DNA of 64,000 bases from Astrocystis sublimbata (Eukaryota; Ascomycota; Sordariomycetes; Xylariales; Xylariaceae), in the NCBI GenBank assembly GCA_022453515.1, contig JAJNNY010000024.1, positions 372,001 to 436,000 of the forward strand. Direction: 5' to 3'. Shown here piece after piece: positions 11,885-26,743 of the stretch. Made by a program: the position numbers and the translations under genes. Position 1 is the first letter of the stretch, and each line of letters opens with the position of its first letter. The notes under the pieces were generated by a model, which ran no database searches, was not told where the DNA came from, and saw only the letters and a program-made list of their open reading frames with translations.

Positions 11885-14076
11885 TCACAACCTGATCCGC
11901 CCGTCGCCGCCAAACCACCGTCTAATATCCGAGTCGCCCGCGCCGCCGGCGTCGCGGTTCCCGCTCCCACTAGCAGCAGAGCTCATTACTTCATTATCAT
12001 CGCCGCCCATCCATTTCGGCTTCTTGAAGCCGTCGCCGATCTCCTGTATCCATTTTGGCGTGTCCATCGTGTCTATCGTGTTCTTGAAGCGATGGCCTAG
12101 GTTGCCGAAGAAGCTGTCGTCCTCGGGCTCTAGCTGGCGGGCGGCTGCTGACGGCCGTCCCCGAGCTGCTGCTGCGTTTCGCGTAGAGTAGTCGTGCTGG
12201 GAGGGTGATGTGGCGAAAGGTGTCCTGGCCCCCTCGGCCCTGGCTGACGGCACTGTTAAGATAGGTTGCGATCGGCCTCCTGAGGCGGTTCGCGATGCGG
12301 CGTCTTCCAGGCGTCGGGAGATCGAGGTCCCGTTCAGCTCGCGCTCGATGAGTACACGACCTTCGCGCCAGGAACCTGTGCCATACCCAGCTGAGCTCTC
12401 ATCCTCTTCGTCATCGACAAAGTCCACGCCGAGACCTAACAGCCGTTGCACCTTGCCGTACAGCCCAAACAGTGTCGCTAAGATAGGCAGCAAGATGAGG
12501 ATAGGAAATAGCTTGCTGAACCAGTCCCCGAGTGGCGTGAGGTCAACGTATTGCCCCAGAAGCTTGTAGAACATGGTCTTCGTGAATATTTGAGGAGATA
12601 GCAAGGTGATGAAGTTGTAGGATAGCGGCACGCTGAGTCTGGCGACCTGACCGGCGTACCAGAATGCAGACTCATGCGCCGTGTTGCGTCTGACTAGGGC
12701 TCGGCCGCGCCAGACTTTCACCCCGGTTACGGTGTGTAGCGCTGCGGTACACATATATAGTATCCAGAAGGCAGCACTCAGTTGACCGGCGAAGCCAACC
12801 CGGCCGTAGTCTCCGGTCCAGTGGTGGACCACTGTAAACCGAATCACCGACAGAGAAGGGAAGGCTCCTTTCACCAACTCGGACCAAGCAATGCATACCG
12901 AAGCTAATGCCAGAAAGCCGCCGAGGAGGATGCGAAGATATGGGATGATTTGGCGATGTAGCAGGTATCGAGTGTACGGTGTGAGAATGGTGAGCCTCTC
13001 CAGTGGCGACGACGAGGGCGGGGCTCCACCAAACTCAAGTTTCTTAGATGCGGATGAGTCGAGAACCGCCTGTGTTCGCGAGGCATGCTGAAGCAGCCGA
13101 TCCCATTCGTCGACATATCGAGACTTCGCATGCTTTGCACGGTCGAGTTGGCGGGTCAAGTCGGCCAGGTATTTCTCCGTTATGACTGTGGGGACAATGC
13201 GGCCGTCATTCTCCCGGGGAATAGCACTCCGTGGTCGTGTTTCGGGGATGCTGCATACATCTGAAAGCTCTTCGATCCAATCTCGGTGGTCCCTGGCGCT
13301 ACCGGTCTTGCGCTTACTGAGCTCGGCCACCTGAAACTCCAGATCCTCTAGATTGAGAATGGCATCCTCCATGTTTTCGTATAGCTTGGGAGCTCTCGAC
13401 TGTAGTCGTCTAAGGCGCCAGCTCGCACTCGCATTTCGGATCAGGTTTCTCGGAATCGCGACCAAGCCGTGTCCCATCAGATAGATAGCCAATATCAAAC
13501 CCCAACAATAGGCAAATGCCATGATCAAACCCTTCAGTGCCGTGAAAGAGAATCCGTAGGAGACGAAGAAGTAAACTAGTCCTAGGATACCTGATCCCAG
13601 GACGATGGCGTAGTACTGGGCATTTTGATGCAACGAATAGATCAGTCGGTCCTTGGGTTCTCTGTATCCGGCGTCGGAGTATTCGGCGAAGATGGGGAAT
13701 ATGAACCTGGGAGCAAATCGAGTCAGCATGTGTAAGGCAAACGAAGACAAACGCTCTCAACACACCATGTAAGGGTGAATGTAAGCCAGTACGATATCCT
13801 CCACGCGACCAACAGGGCGCGGTCGGGGAGCCATATACCCCTGATCCTCTCATCATCGGGGCTCGCATTCGAGGCAAGATCGATCGGAACTAGCAGAACA
13901 ATGCTAGCAGGGAGCCAAAGCCCGAAAAATACCGGCACGATTAGGTAGGCGGGTGTTGTGCGGAGAATAAGATATCGTCGGAGGATGAGGAGGACGACGA
14001 TGGAAAGGACGGCGAGAGCAAGGGCGGCAAATACAATGGAGCCAGTAGGGGACTGACTGCTGGCTATGTTCAGCAT
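11885..14076 (-). CDS. LMBR1-like multi-pass membrane protein
   Basis: Polytopic membrane protein of 710 residues in the LMBR1 domain-containing protein 2 group. Exons are 14076-13766 and 13706-11885; the intron 13765-13707 splits the Trp codon of the segment FTLTW/FIFPIF. Clusters of hydrophobic helices occupy the N-terminal third and the middle, separated by a charged cytosolic loop with coiled-coil character (around the segment NLEDLEFQVAELSKRK). The C-terminal 170 residues are hydrophilic and probably disordered. Length and helix arrangement fit fungal LMBR1-like proteins. The biochemical role in fungi is not established, and the sequence adds nothing beyond integral membrane location. 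Confidence 0.87.
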
Positions 14077-14911
14077 CTTGTCGGGTATGGAATCACTCCA
14101 TGGGGCATTTCACGAGATCATACAGATAAGGTGAATTATAATAAAAGGGAGGGGAGCTTGCTCGGAGAAGAGGGACGAGTGGGATGGGATGGAATGCGAT
14201 GGGATGAGAAGTTCAACGTGGTACACTAGGTACATGTAGGTACCTACGGTAGTTAACCTATGCCAGTCGACGCGGCGGCTGCTGGTAGTGAAACCCGCCT
14301 TGCCTGGACCCTTCCTCTCTGACGTAACATCGTAAGGTAAGCCTGCCAACTCAATAACTTAGGGTCTCCGGTAGGTAGATACCTGCAGCGACCCTCTGCA
14401 TTACAGTGTGCAGGCTCGCAAGCCACAACTCTTGTACCTAAGGTAGTACTAAGGGTCATCGTCCACGGATGCTGTCTCGCTGGCAAGGAAGAGTGGCGTA
14501 CCATACATCTGTGGCTTACGCATCTGGCCAAATCCAACATCATACCTGAGTAGGTACCTCATCTAAGTACCTAGACAGGGGTAGCTCGTCGTTAGCCGGG
14601 GCTACCATATCTCGAGGCAAGGCAGGAAAGGCCAGCTATCAATCAATCTACCCATCAGCCATCCTTACAGCGACCCATCTGTGAACTTCCTCACTGGACT
14701 GGCCCGGCGGGCTTCATTGTTTCTGCTCCCACTAGCCTCTAGCCTTGTGACTCTGTTCAGTCATATTTCCTTGCGCCTTACACTCGTCTTGTCTTTTATG
14801 TTTTTTTTCTCGATTGGTCACTGTAGCCCTCATTTGGCCGCGGCCCTCTACCTTCTCCCATTCTCTCTCCACCTCCACTTCCACTTGTAATCCAGAGTTA
14901 CCCAAGGCAAG
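14077..14911. other. divergent promoter region
   Basis: Shared 5' region of the LMBR1-like gene (-) and the lectin gene (+). Contains several TAGGTACC/GGTACCTA motifs at about 14,225-14,260 and 14,545-14,575 and a pyrimidine-rich stretch just before the lectin start. Confidence 0.6.
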
Positions 14912-16036
14912 ATGCGATTCGCGGCCTTGTCAGCGCTGTGGCTGGCAGCAACAGCATGGGCCGCCGTGGAACGCAGCGATGACGGAAATGTCCGAAGCAT
15001 CCAGGTTCGTAATTGTGCGCGCACTTGCGAACGCAACTCGTCTTGCCTACGCCAGGCACTCTGCTAACAGTTTGTGTGGACGGACAGCTTCGAACCCACA
15101 GCTTAAAACAACCTTACCTCGACTCTGATATGGCAAGTCGCTGGTACGACTTTGGCGGCGATACCATTGTTCGCACAGATTCGTATGTCATTGCTACCAT
15201 CACGCTAGCCGCATCAGTGGGATGGCCATGATGCGACGCGCCCGTCAAGTGTTAACCGGCAGCTCAGATATATTCGCCTATCATCCGAGCGCCCCTCGCA
15301 AAACGGCTGGTTGTTTTCTCGCGTCCCCCTGACCGCAACGAACTGGGAAATCGAGGTCGAGTTCAAGATCCATGGCAAGAACTCCTTGTTCGGTGATGGT
15401 TTTGCCATGTGGCTGACCAAGGACCGCGGTGAGGGTGGGGCCGTATTCGGACACAAGAACAATTTCGAGGGTCTCGGTATCTTCTTCGATACGTATAAGA
15501 ACAATCGGCCGGGGACCGTCTTCCCATACGTCATGGCCATGGTCGGCGACGGTAAAACAACCTACAACAAGGACAACGATGGAAAGGAACAAGAACTTGC
15601 CGGTTGTTCAGCCCGAGGCATCCGCAACTCAAAGACACCGACCAAATTCCGTCTTACCTACTTTCAAGATAAATCTCTGAAGTTGGAGCTTATGTATAAG
15701 TCGGAAGACGAATGGCAGCTATGCTTCGAGACCCAGGACCCACCCGCCATCCCCTCCGTCACTTATCTCGGGTTCAGTGCCGAGACGGGTGAGTTGAGCG
15801 ACAACCACGATATCATTGCCATCGATGCCAAAAATCTCTACACCACAGGTGGCTCGTCCAACAAGCCTTCTGCATCTGGCCGAGGCAACAGCTTTAAAGC
15901 AGCCCAAGGGAAGAGTAGTGGCAGTAGCTGGTCTTGGTTCTTCTTTAAGATTATCCTCTTCGCCCTGGTCCTGGGCGGGGCATATGTCGGATTTACTGCC
16001 TATCGGGCCAACCAGAAGAGGAGCCACCGGTTCTAG
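14912..16036 (+). CDS. L-type lectin, Emp46/47-VIP36 family cargo receptor
   Basis: Type I membrane lectin of the early secretory pathway that binds high-mannose glycans on cargo moving between ER and Golgi. 318 residues from exons 14912-15004, 15088-15182 and 15268-16036. A signal peptide (about 1-18) is followed by the lectin domain, whose start is diagnostic: SRWYDFGGDTIVRTDSYIRL, then GWLFSRVPLTATNWEIEVEF and the metal/sugar loop region FGDGFAMWLTKD. A Ser-rich linker, one transmembrane helix (about 285-307) and a short basic cytosolic tail ending SHRF follow. The tail lacks the C-terminal KKxx retrieval signal, closer to VIP36-like forms. Strong assignment. Confidence 0.93.
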
Positions 16037-18527
16037 GCGCAGCGCAAGGCTTCGGATACCGATACCCAAGAATGCCACAATGCGAGAGGGGCGACGCGGA
16101 AGATGAGGACGACATGTGTATATACCAGCAACACGAACAGGCGAATTAAGATGCGGGGCGTATTGTGCACGTCTCGCGACAACACGGGACTCCGGGTCGG
16201 AAGTAGCACCCGGCGATGTAAAACAAGTACGGAACACAAAAATTCAGTGATGTATGATGAAGCCAATGGCTAGAGTCGGTTCTAGCATGGGTAACATGTG
16301 TGTTGGGAGTCTGAAAGGGGTATCTTCCTGCCATGCATCGCCTTATCACGCCAACCTTATCAATCGACATCATCGCTCACTTACCCAGGTAGGTAGACTC
16401 TTGACTCGATCGGGCTTATGCTGCTTGAGCACTATCTTTTTTATTTTCGATACACGAGTTAGTCACGTTGGAAAGAGGGGTCTACGAGGCTGATTGACTG
16501 GAAGTAACCGGATGTTGCATGCAGGCTGAGAGTACCCTGTGTGGCGATTGTGCTTGTCAATCAACCTCCCTGCGTGCCGACTGTCAATGCGACCCCATGA
16601 ACCATGAATGCACATGAGGCGTGGTTGTGATCTACCTTGGGTCGGTAGATAGCCGGGAGAGCTGACTGTCATATGGCGATGATTCGCATGAATGGTACCC
16701 TCCTTATCTTGTATGCCAAGCTTCATACTGGTCATCAGTGAGCTCGAATTCGAGGAAGGGGCAAATTTGTCCCCTTCGACGCCGCATTCCGTAGGCAATT
16801 CTCGATTGTATGTTTCGCCCAATGTTGTCTTCTTTTGTGAAACAACGGCTGTGTTGGCCGGCGACGGTAGCATGCACGCTGCCGTATGTGGTCTTTCGAG
16901 TACCATAGCGAGGGTTGACCAAAAAATATTGACCTAGAGGAACACCTGCGTTGGTGTCAGACTGTGAATATGTATGTGTGCTGATGGATCATTAAAACAG
17001 GCGACAGGGTACAAGCACCGTGAAAGAATATGGTCGAGTACGATGTTGTCCATAGGTAATAGGTACCTCCTAGGCCAAAAGCTCTTTGCAGCGCGTTGTT
17101 CTCTGTTAGATCTGTTTTGACCCGGCTTTCATGCCGTCCCCATTCTACTATAGATACTGTAATGTGAGGTTACATATATCTACTAGGAGGTACGATCTGT
17201 AACAACCACAGCACTGTACCTCGATACGACCACAGCTTCAAACCTGAGTGCCGGAATGTTGCGACGGGCAGCTAATTGCATGTACATAGGTACTTAGGTA
17301 TACCTTTAGCCTCCTACCCCACCAACATAAAAGCCACTTCTGGGTCACTTCCTGGCCACTTACATGCCTACCCCTTCCGCGATACTCTAACTTGGTTTGG
17401 TAAGAGCTAGGTCTATCTTTGGTACGATTTCACACCTAACCACGCATACCCGCTCTCGCCGCTGAAGCTTGCCCCGGTGCTTCCCCCCCCCGCCCGCCCT
17501 CTCATCCGTGTCCTATCCCACGAGAGCCAAACAAGTGCGCCGGCAGCCGTCGACTTACCTGAGGTACCCCCCGAACCTACCTAACTCTGGGGGATCCTCA
17601 GTACCTACCTAAGGTACCTACCTACCTCACTAGAGCCGCCCACTATTCTAGTCGTCGTCCATCTGTCGTCATCCCTCCTCCTCCTCATAGACCCTCTATT
17701 GTAGAGCCTTCCTGTTTGGACTGGATCAGCTCTGGCCTCCGAGCGTAACATGCATTGGCAAACCACTTGCTTCTTGCTACCACCGCCTGCCTGACCATCC
17801 GCCCTTGCTGCGCCGCATACCCGTTTTGCCCACCCCCGCAACTTCGAAATCCGTTGTCTCGGACCCAATTGCAAAGCTTTGCATGCGATTCTGGTCCATG
17901 TTCTGCCTCCTCGCCTCCTTCCCTCGCGGACTCGTTACCAAGGTCGCATCTCGCTGTGTATCGCCATCGCTGCGAAGAAAACATCCCGTGGGAGGTCACG
18001 CCAACTCTAAGCCAGCCAATTGATCTGGTGACCTGGTGTACCATTGGGCCCTTTGTACCGCACATTCCTGTACGATACCCTAGAGCGCTTGGTAATTTGT
18101 CTCTGCTCTCCGCACAGCTTTGCTCTCCTCCAAAGACTTTGGCTGTAAATCTCGCCTTGACAAGTCGATCTGACTGACTGACTGCTTGCTTCCCTGTGCC
18201 CGGAGAGGCCCACGGCGGATCGACGACCTACTCGCCGTGTGTTTTGGCGTCTCTTACCCCAGAAGAGCATTGCGCCTATCCTCTATGGTGCATTGACCCT
18301 GAGCCGTCTACCCGCGATTGATTGCGACTTCCAGCTTTATATTCCGTCGGACGGAGTTTCCTAGATAATTTTGACGCTTCCGAGGTTGGATACCATCACA
18401 TAAATGCCAGTTCCCCGCTGCGGAACGAGGCCGTGAAATTCTACCTAGCTTCTTTATAAAACAACGAGCCCTGGATCCTGTGACCTGTTCAAAGGTCCGG
18501 ACCCTCCTTCCACCTACATCATAACAT
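16037..18527. other. intergenic and long PKA leader, 2.5 kb
   Basis: No supported gene. TAGGTACC-type motifs cluster at 17,040-17,060, 17,280-17,310 and 17,560-17,630. From about 17.6 kb the sequence is pyrimidine-rich, as in long fungal 5' leaders. If transcribed, it contains upstream ATGs, among them one at 17883 opening a 46-codon frame that ends at 18023. Confidence 0.55.
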
Positions 18528-20157
18528 ATGCCGACTTTAGGATTTCTCAAGAAGAAGCGGACGAGGGAGGACAAAGCCGACCCGTCCTCCAGCCAGCCAA
18601 ACAGCCCGGTCACGCCAGTCACCCCTACGAGAGCTTTCGAGAGCTTCAATACCGTCCCTTCGAAGACCATTCCCAACACGAGCGCCACCGCTCACCCAAA
18701 GCCAACAACTCAGAGCAACGATCCGTCCGTCTCAGCTGGTGGAGGTACCCAAATGAATCCACCGGCTGTCCACCAGAGCGTCCCGTACGGGCTGCAGCAA
18801 TCGCCAAGCCCGGGCCATATGGCAACACCTCACAATTTACCCAGTATTAATAACCTGATCAATCCACCCCAGACAGACGGTATGGGTTGAGTTCCCTGAG
18901 CTGCTCCGTGGGCATTCATCTAACTGATACGACAGGCCATCATGGCACACCTTCACCACAGCTACAAACGCAGACCCAGGCGCCAGCCCAACCTGCAGCG
19001 TACCAATCCACGGAGCAACGAGTGACAAAGGGTAAATACACACTCAACGACTTTGATCTGTTACGAACCCTGGGAACGGGGAGCTTTGGGCGTGTTCATC
19101 TCGTCCAATCGAAACATAACCAGCGGTTTTATGCCGTCAAAGTGTTGAAAAAGGCGCAGGTAGTCAAAATGAAGCAGGTCGAGCATACAAACGACGAGAG
19201 ACGCATGTTGGGGGAGGTGAAACACCCATTTCTCATCACATTATGGGGCACCTTCCAGGATCCCAGGAACCTCTACATGGTCATGGACTTTGTGGAAGGT
19301 GGCGAGCTGTTCTCCCTATTGAGGAAGTCGGGCGTGAGTATCCAGGGAGCCCGTTACTGTCCCCGCTACAGCGGTTTGCTGACTATCGTTAGCGATTTCC
19401 CAACCCGGTTGCCAAATTCTATGCCGCAGAAGTCACGCTCGCGCTTGAATACCTTCACTCCAGGAACATCATCTATCGAGACCTCAAGCCCGAGAATTTG
19501 CTCCTGGACCGCCACGGACATCTCAAGATAACAGATTTTGGATTCGCAAAGCGAGTTCCGGACAAGACGTGGACATTGTGCGGAACGCCCGACTACTTGG
19601 CCCCGGAGGTTGTTTCTAACAAAGGCTATAACAAATCGGTTGACTGGTAGGTAACTTTGGTATCCCAAGAAAGGGTCAGCTCGCTTACGTGCGCCACCAG
19701 GTGGTCTCTTGGTATTTTAATCTATGAAATGCTTTGTGGCTATACCCCTTTTTGGGATAGTGGCTCGCCGATGAAGATATACGAAAACATTCTACGAGGC
19801 AAGGTAAAATATCCAGCATACGTACACCCGGACGCTCAAGACCTTCTCGAGCGGCTCATCACCCCCGATCTTACGAAGAGGTTGGGCAATCTGTACGGTG
19901 GATCCGAAGATGTGAAGGGCCACCCATGGTTTGCGGAAGTCACATGGGATCGGCTTTCGAGGAAAGACATTGATGCGCCGTATACACCACCGGTCAAGGC
20001 GGGTTCAGGTGATGCGAGTCAATTCGATCGCTACCCCGAAGAAACAGAGAAATATGGCCAGCCAGGGAATGATGAGTGAGTTCAAAGACGCTGTGACCTG
20101 CTAATTTGACACACAGTTAACAAATTCAGGTACGGTAACTTGTTCACGGAATTTTGA
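18528..20157 (+). CDS. pkaC1: cAMP-dependent protein kinase catalytic subunit
   Basis: AGC Ser/Thr kinase that carries out cAMP signalling in growth and development. 468 residues from exons 18528-18879, 18936-19333, 19393-19646, 19701-20075 and 20130-20157. A Pro/Ser/Gln-rich extension (1-150), typical of filamentous fungi, precedes the kinase domain. Visible motifs are the glycine loop GTGSFGRV (164-171), ATP lysine in AVK (Lys186), catalytic loop YRDLKPEN (278-285), DFG (298-300), activation segment [14 protein letters not shown] with the phosphorylatable Thr311, and the terminal hydrophobic motif FTEF. The last exon supplies only nine codons but completes FxxF, which supports the model. 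Upstream ATGs in the leader could temper translation. Confidence 0.96.
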
Positions 20158-21561
20158 TTCCATCAAACTCAGTGGTTATAAAAACATGAGAGAGGAGCTT
20201 GAGTTGCACCTGGACCCTCGGGCCCCTCGCTATCTGCGCTGGAGCGCATGTTGCGTTGGGCCCTGTCGCCGGTTGCTGTTGCTTCATGAATACGATGCTG
20301 CGCGTTGACCATCATACAACAACCATCAGGTTGTAAATTAGCGGAGGGAAGGGGCGGACAGCTGCCCGAAGCAATCCCTAATTCAGCTCCTCAGTCGCCC
20401 GCATTCCCACAACCTTGGAAGCCACCTGGGCTAGCGGGACGCATTGGATATGTCGAATGACGCGGGCCACCTTACCTTAGTAGTAAATACTCTGTATCAA
20501 CTACTACCTGATCGTTAGGCGCCTTGACAGTATGACATGAGTGTTCTCGTTACGCGCAACATGCCTCCTCATGGCGAGGTGATTCTGCAATACCTAAACT
20601 TGGAGAGGGTGGATAGAAGTACCTACCTACATGTAGATATAGATAGGACACCTGCACTGTACCTAGCTAATATGCCTTGTCTCCTACTGGCGTGGCAGGC
20701 ACCGACTCAAATTGGTCTCACAACGAAGTCTTACGCAACCTCCCGTGGGCAGCTACGCACGCTAGATGGCGCAACGGATCTGCTCTAACGGATAGGGACA
20801 TGGAGTACTCCGGGGGCTGTCTTTCAACTTCTGGTATCCTATTTTTCCGGATGAGGGCTTGGCATGCTCAAGGGCTTCTCTACGCCTTCTGCACACCGAA
20901 TCAAGTGCTTCTTCGGTTTATCAACAATTCGTGTGCCTGCTAGTAGGAGGTAAGTACCTAGCTCCACCTATTCCTGCGGCTTATTCTGGGCATATGTAAG
21001 TACCTACATACAGTACTAGGTAACGCTACCTACTGCTACAGTAGTAGCAGTACCTCCTAGCACCCTAGCATCCCGGCGGGTACTTAATAGTACGCCAGGT
21101 GTAATTGTATGTGCGGTGTGGATCGTTGTCTCCGGTCCCTCTCGAGCCTCTCGAGCGTTGCAGGCTCGGCAGGCTTCGTTGGCCCCGGTCTAGACAGGCC
21201 GACAGGCCCCCTTGCCTTTCAACCCGCCTCTTGCATTTCTTTGCCAGACCTGCCGGTTACTAAGCTACTTCAAGTACTCGTATGCTGGGCATGGCTGGGA
21301 CTCTCCCTCCATGTGCTGCGTCTACACATCCATTGCCTTTGGATTACATGCAAGCCATACGAATACCTCCCACGACATATCGAAGTCAGCCAACCAGATA
21401 TCGACACCTTAGCCTACAGCGCTGAGTTGTCGGCTGTCGTCCCTCGGCACAGGCACAGGCACAGGCACAGGTACGCCGCGACGAGCGTGGGCTCGACTAC
21501 TGCATTCTAGCTCTTCGTCTGCTTTCCGAGCTAGAGTACATACAGTACACTGCCCGAAACA
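20158..21561. other. intergenic, 1.4 kb, motif-rich
   Basis: No supported gene. Dense TACCTA/TAGGTA motifs at 20,620-20,660 and 20,945-21,070, and a short CACAGG tandem at about 21,446-21,470, just upstream of the CorA-like gene. Confidence 0.55.
20941..21070. repeat. cluster of TAGGTACC-like palindromic motifs
   Basis: Within 130 bp the words GGTAAGTACCTAG, AAGTACCTAC, ACTAGGTAACGC, GCTACCTACTG and CAGTACCTCCTAG occur close together. It is one of the denser patches of a motif seen in most intergenic regions here and rarely in exons. Confidence 0.6.
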
Positions 21562-23932
21562 ATGGACGACTACTTATTCGACTCCAACGTTAGAGACTGT
21601 AGGGTCGTTCTGGAGAAAACCCACTACATAGAAATATTCAACTACTCGGTACGTACATTAACAGGCGAGGCGAGACAGGCCGGGTGCCCTCTGCCGCGAG
21701 CCAAGCAGATTTGCATTGGCGACGACGCCTCCTCGGCCTCTTGGGTTCTGACTGCCGGTCGCCAAGGCCCGTTGCGAACGATGCTGACGATGCTGCTCAG
21801 GACCCGGAGCTCAACACCAGCGAGGACCACTTGTTGACATCTGATGAGTTCGAAAATTTCCTGGAACGTCGCGTAAGCATCCTTCCTGATGTTCCTGCTA
21901 TGTCGAGCCTCCACCATGTACCTAGGTAATCTCTGCATTGCGAGACTGCCACTTAGTCGGAGACCGTCGCATGCCGGAGCTTTCATGACTCCAACCCAGG
22001 ACGCTCTGCCCCGAACGAGGCTCTGATGGATGCCACTGACAGTGCAATCACACAGGGAGCATTTGCGCCGCCAACACTCAAGAATGGTGTTCGATTGCTG
22101 GATGGGATGCGCCTCGTGTAAAGGAACCCCCCTAATACACCACCTAACTTCTATCACTAACACACGGCAAGGGTGCAACGGGACGCCGATCACAAGGATA
22201 CCTTTACTACAAACTTCATCTCCTTAACCCATCAACAATACACGTCCATGGTCAGAACATTCCATTTGCCTTTCCGCGCAATTGAGGGCAGTAGCCTTGT
22301 GGGGCCTGCATTCTGGTGCGAATATGACCAGGACGAGGACGACCGCCATCTGCGTACGTGAACCAAAGTCCATTTCAGGAAATGTGTCTAATTGTTACAC
22401 AGAGTTCATTTTTCGGAAATCCGACGTGCGAAAAAAGGGCAAGACCCGCGGCTGGGAAATCATGTTGTCGTACTCGTTCAACACGGGTATCACGACCGGC
22501 TTTGTGAAAGGCACCCAGTCTTCCGATATCAATGAAGCACTCAAACACTTGATGACATGCTCCGGTGAAGTCGGACACCCAATGCTTCTTCCAAGTATGC
22601 AACTCTTGGAGTCGTTTATTCCCCCTTCTGGCAGGTCTCGGGAGCATAAATTGCCCTAACTGGCATCTTTACTCCCGAGACACCTGCGAACACACTGCTT
22701 CATGAGCAATTCTTTTACTGTGAAAGGCAATTACTGACTCCAGCGGTTGCAGTGATCATCCTCTCGCACGACCTCTCGGCGAAGGTCGACATTAGACAAC
22801 GAGAGGCACGAGATTGGTTGAGACGCCTCGAGAATGCCATCACCCTACGCAAAGAGATAGACGAGAAGGAGGAGTATACGGACTTCGACGTCGACGGAAT
22901 CAACCGAGACCTTGTCGAGTGTCATTCGCAAGTTTTGTGGAAACGCCCGCAAGCCTATCAAGAGATCATCAAGGAGATGAAGGAAGGCATGATCAAGTTC
23001 AAGGCGTGTGTGCACGAAGAGAAGAACACCAAGAAAATGAAAGCTTCACATAGTAGTATGGGGTCCAGGTTGGAATTCTACCGCGTGAAATTGACGGGTC
23101 AAGAACATTACATCCACACAACGCTGGAAAGGTTACACATTCAGCGCCAAGCCGTATGTCAACACATGTTTGCTCGTCGCAAGCTGGATGCTGACGTTTG
23201 ATAATCCAGTTGTACAACATTATAACACAGAAGGAGTCGAAGCTCAATCTCGAAATGGCAGCGCAACAGCGACGGTTAGCGCACGCAAGCAAGCGCGACA
23301 GTACGGCCATGAAGACGTTGTCCCTCCTCGGAGCGATCTTCCTTCCAGGCACTTTCCTGTCCTCAGTCTTTAGCATGACGTTCTTTAACTTCAGAGTTCG
23401 TAAGTCGGTTTCCTTGCTCAACCGTTGTCCCCTTTCTTGAGAGCTTCAAGTCAATTGAAATGTACTCACGTGCTCACCACAAACTATCCTCACATTAGCC
23501 GACAACAGCGAGGTTTCTCAGGAGCTGTGGATCTATTTCGCCATTACGATCCCCCTAACCGTAGCGATCGTGGGGGCATGGTGGGCATTGGACCGTATCC
23601 GCGAGAAAAGCTATGCGGTTGAGGACTTCGACATCGAGCAGGGTATTGAGCGCATGGAAAATGAGATTCTCGCGATCATGCGCAAGAAAACAATGAACAA
23701 GGCGAGGTATGTATCAAAGCCTGTGGTGCCGGATACTTCAGTCCCATTGCCATTGTGTCGCTTGATCTAGCACTTTCAACCATATCCAGGTTGGGACTCT
23801 CGACTGACATGTTTTTATGCACGCAGCACTTGGGGCTCCGGTAACAAGAGCCCTACGCTGACCCTGTCGACAAAAACACATCATCATCATCATCATAACC
23901 CGTTCCACACCCACGAGAAGAAGTACAGCTAG
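21562..23932 (+). CDS. CorA-like two-TM membrane protein
   Basis: Fungal CorA-superfamily (Mg2+ transporter-like) protein. Supported exons: 21957-22117, 22172-22353, 22403-22594, 22753-23153, 23210-23399, 23499-23706, 23827-23932, all in phase. Conserved stretches include FHLPFRAIEG, FIFRKSDVRKKGKTRGWEIM and VECHSQVLWKRPQAYQEI. Two C-terminal helices follow: one ending SVFSMTFFNF, the other around IYFAITIPLTVAIVGAWWAL. The GMN signature of true CorA channels is absent, so transport is unproven. The 5' end is uncertain: exons 21562-21648 and 21801-21872 give a 532-residue protein, but a 56-nt intron (21745-21800) would instead keep 32 more codons. The intron 22595-22752 is an introner-like element. 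The tail has a five-His run. Confidence 0.8.
22595..22752 (+). mobile_element. introner-like element, copy A
   Basis: A 158-nt spliced intron of the CorA-like gene, starting gtatgcaactc and ending cggttgcag. It splits the codon before IILSHDLSAK. Its arms at 22631-22644 (gcaggtctcgggag) and 22672-22687 (ctcccgagacacctgc) can pair into a stem. It can be aligned by eye over nearly its full length with copy B at 46815-46973. Confidence 0.8.
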
Positions 23933-24889
23933 GCCGAGGCTAGTATCATTGAGAGGAGGAAGTTATAATACCGGTTGATGCCACCTAAAAAGATTGTGAG
24001 CAGCTTTGCGATGGCTGTTGTGGTATGAATGTTCGCATGGCTTATGACTTACGCACGTATACCTTGGAAGTTAGTTACACCCAAGGATGAAGAACGAACG
24101 AACGAACGAACGAACGACATGACGATGAACTATACGACTTTATGACCTTTGTATGACGTTTCATAGATTGCAAAATATCGAAAGGAAATGATTCAGGCGT
24201 GTGCATCGTACTGTTAACAACGATGCATTTGTCTTACATAAGTACACCTCATAACAAGACGCTACGTGTTGCCCGATTTGCCTTCGATAGACAGGCGTAG
24301 CCCAGTTATATTACCAAGTACGATGTCTGGCGCGATTGGGACATGAAACATCGCCAAATCAAGACAGTGGACATGAAATTTGTTTGTGCCAAAGTCTTAT
24401 GCCGATTCTGGTGTCGCGCAGAGCCCCAAGAAATCCCCGGAAACCGCTGGGTGCCCTTAGGTTCGTATCGAAGATTGGCTTGTTCACGACTTTCGCCATG
24501 ACTTGAATCAACATGCGCATGTCCACCTTGAAATGCAAGACTTGAGAAATAAGCATTTCAATTCGACACCAAACATCGTTTCTTACTGTTCCGTGTTTCC
24601 AGGTAGCATCGTGGTATCAGCGCTCTACGGTTCGAAATCGATCCACCTTCAAACCTGGCTTTAACTAGTCGAGCAAAACAAACAGATCTCTCTCCCGTCC
24701 ACTATTAATGTTATCAGTCAAACATGGCGGAAGCTGGGTGCGCTATAACGATGCTATTGGTTCAATATGATTGAGAACGATAAGTGATTCTCAGATTCAT
24801 AGTAGCCGCCCTGTCTAGCAGCGGTCTCTCTAAGGCAATCCGGAGCATTTGAGACGGGTTGCGTCTATCGGGTATCAACATTAAACCTC
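23933..24889. other. intergenic, 0.96 kb
   Basis: Convergent region between the CorA-like gene and the PLP lyase. It holds a GAAC tetranucleotide repeat (24092-24115) and nothing else recognisable. Confidence 0.6.
24092..24115. repeat. (GAAC)6 microsatellite
   Basis: Six perfect GAAC units in the 3' flank of the CorA-like gene. Confidence 0.9.

Positions 24890-26743
<1,854 letters not shown>

Noticed and set aside
17755..18177. 140-codon frame upstream of PKA
   Set aside because: Begins at TTG, Pro/Cys/Ser-rich, lies in the probable leader.
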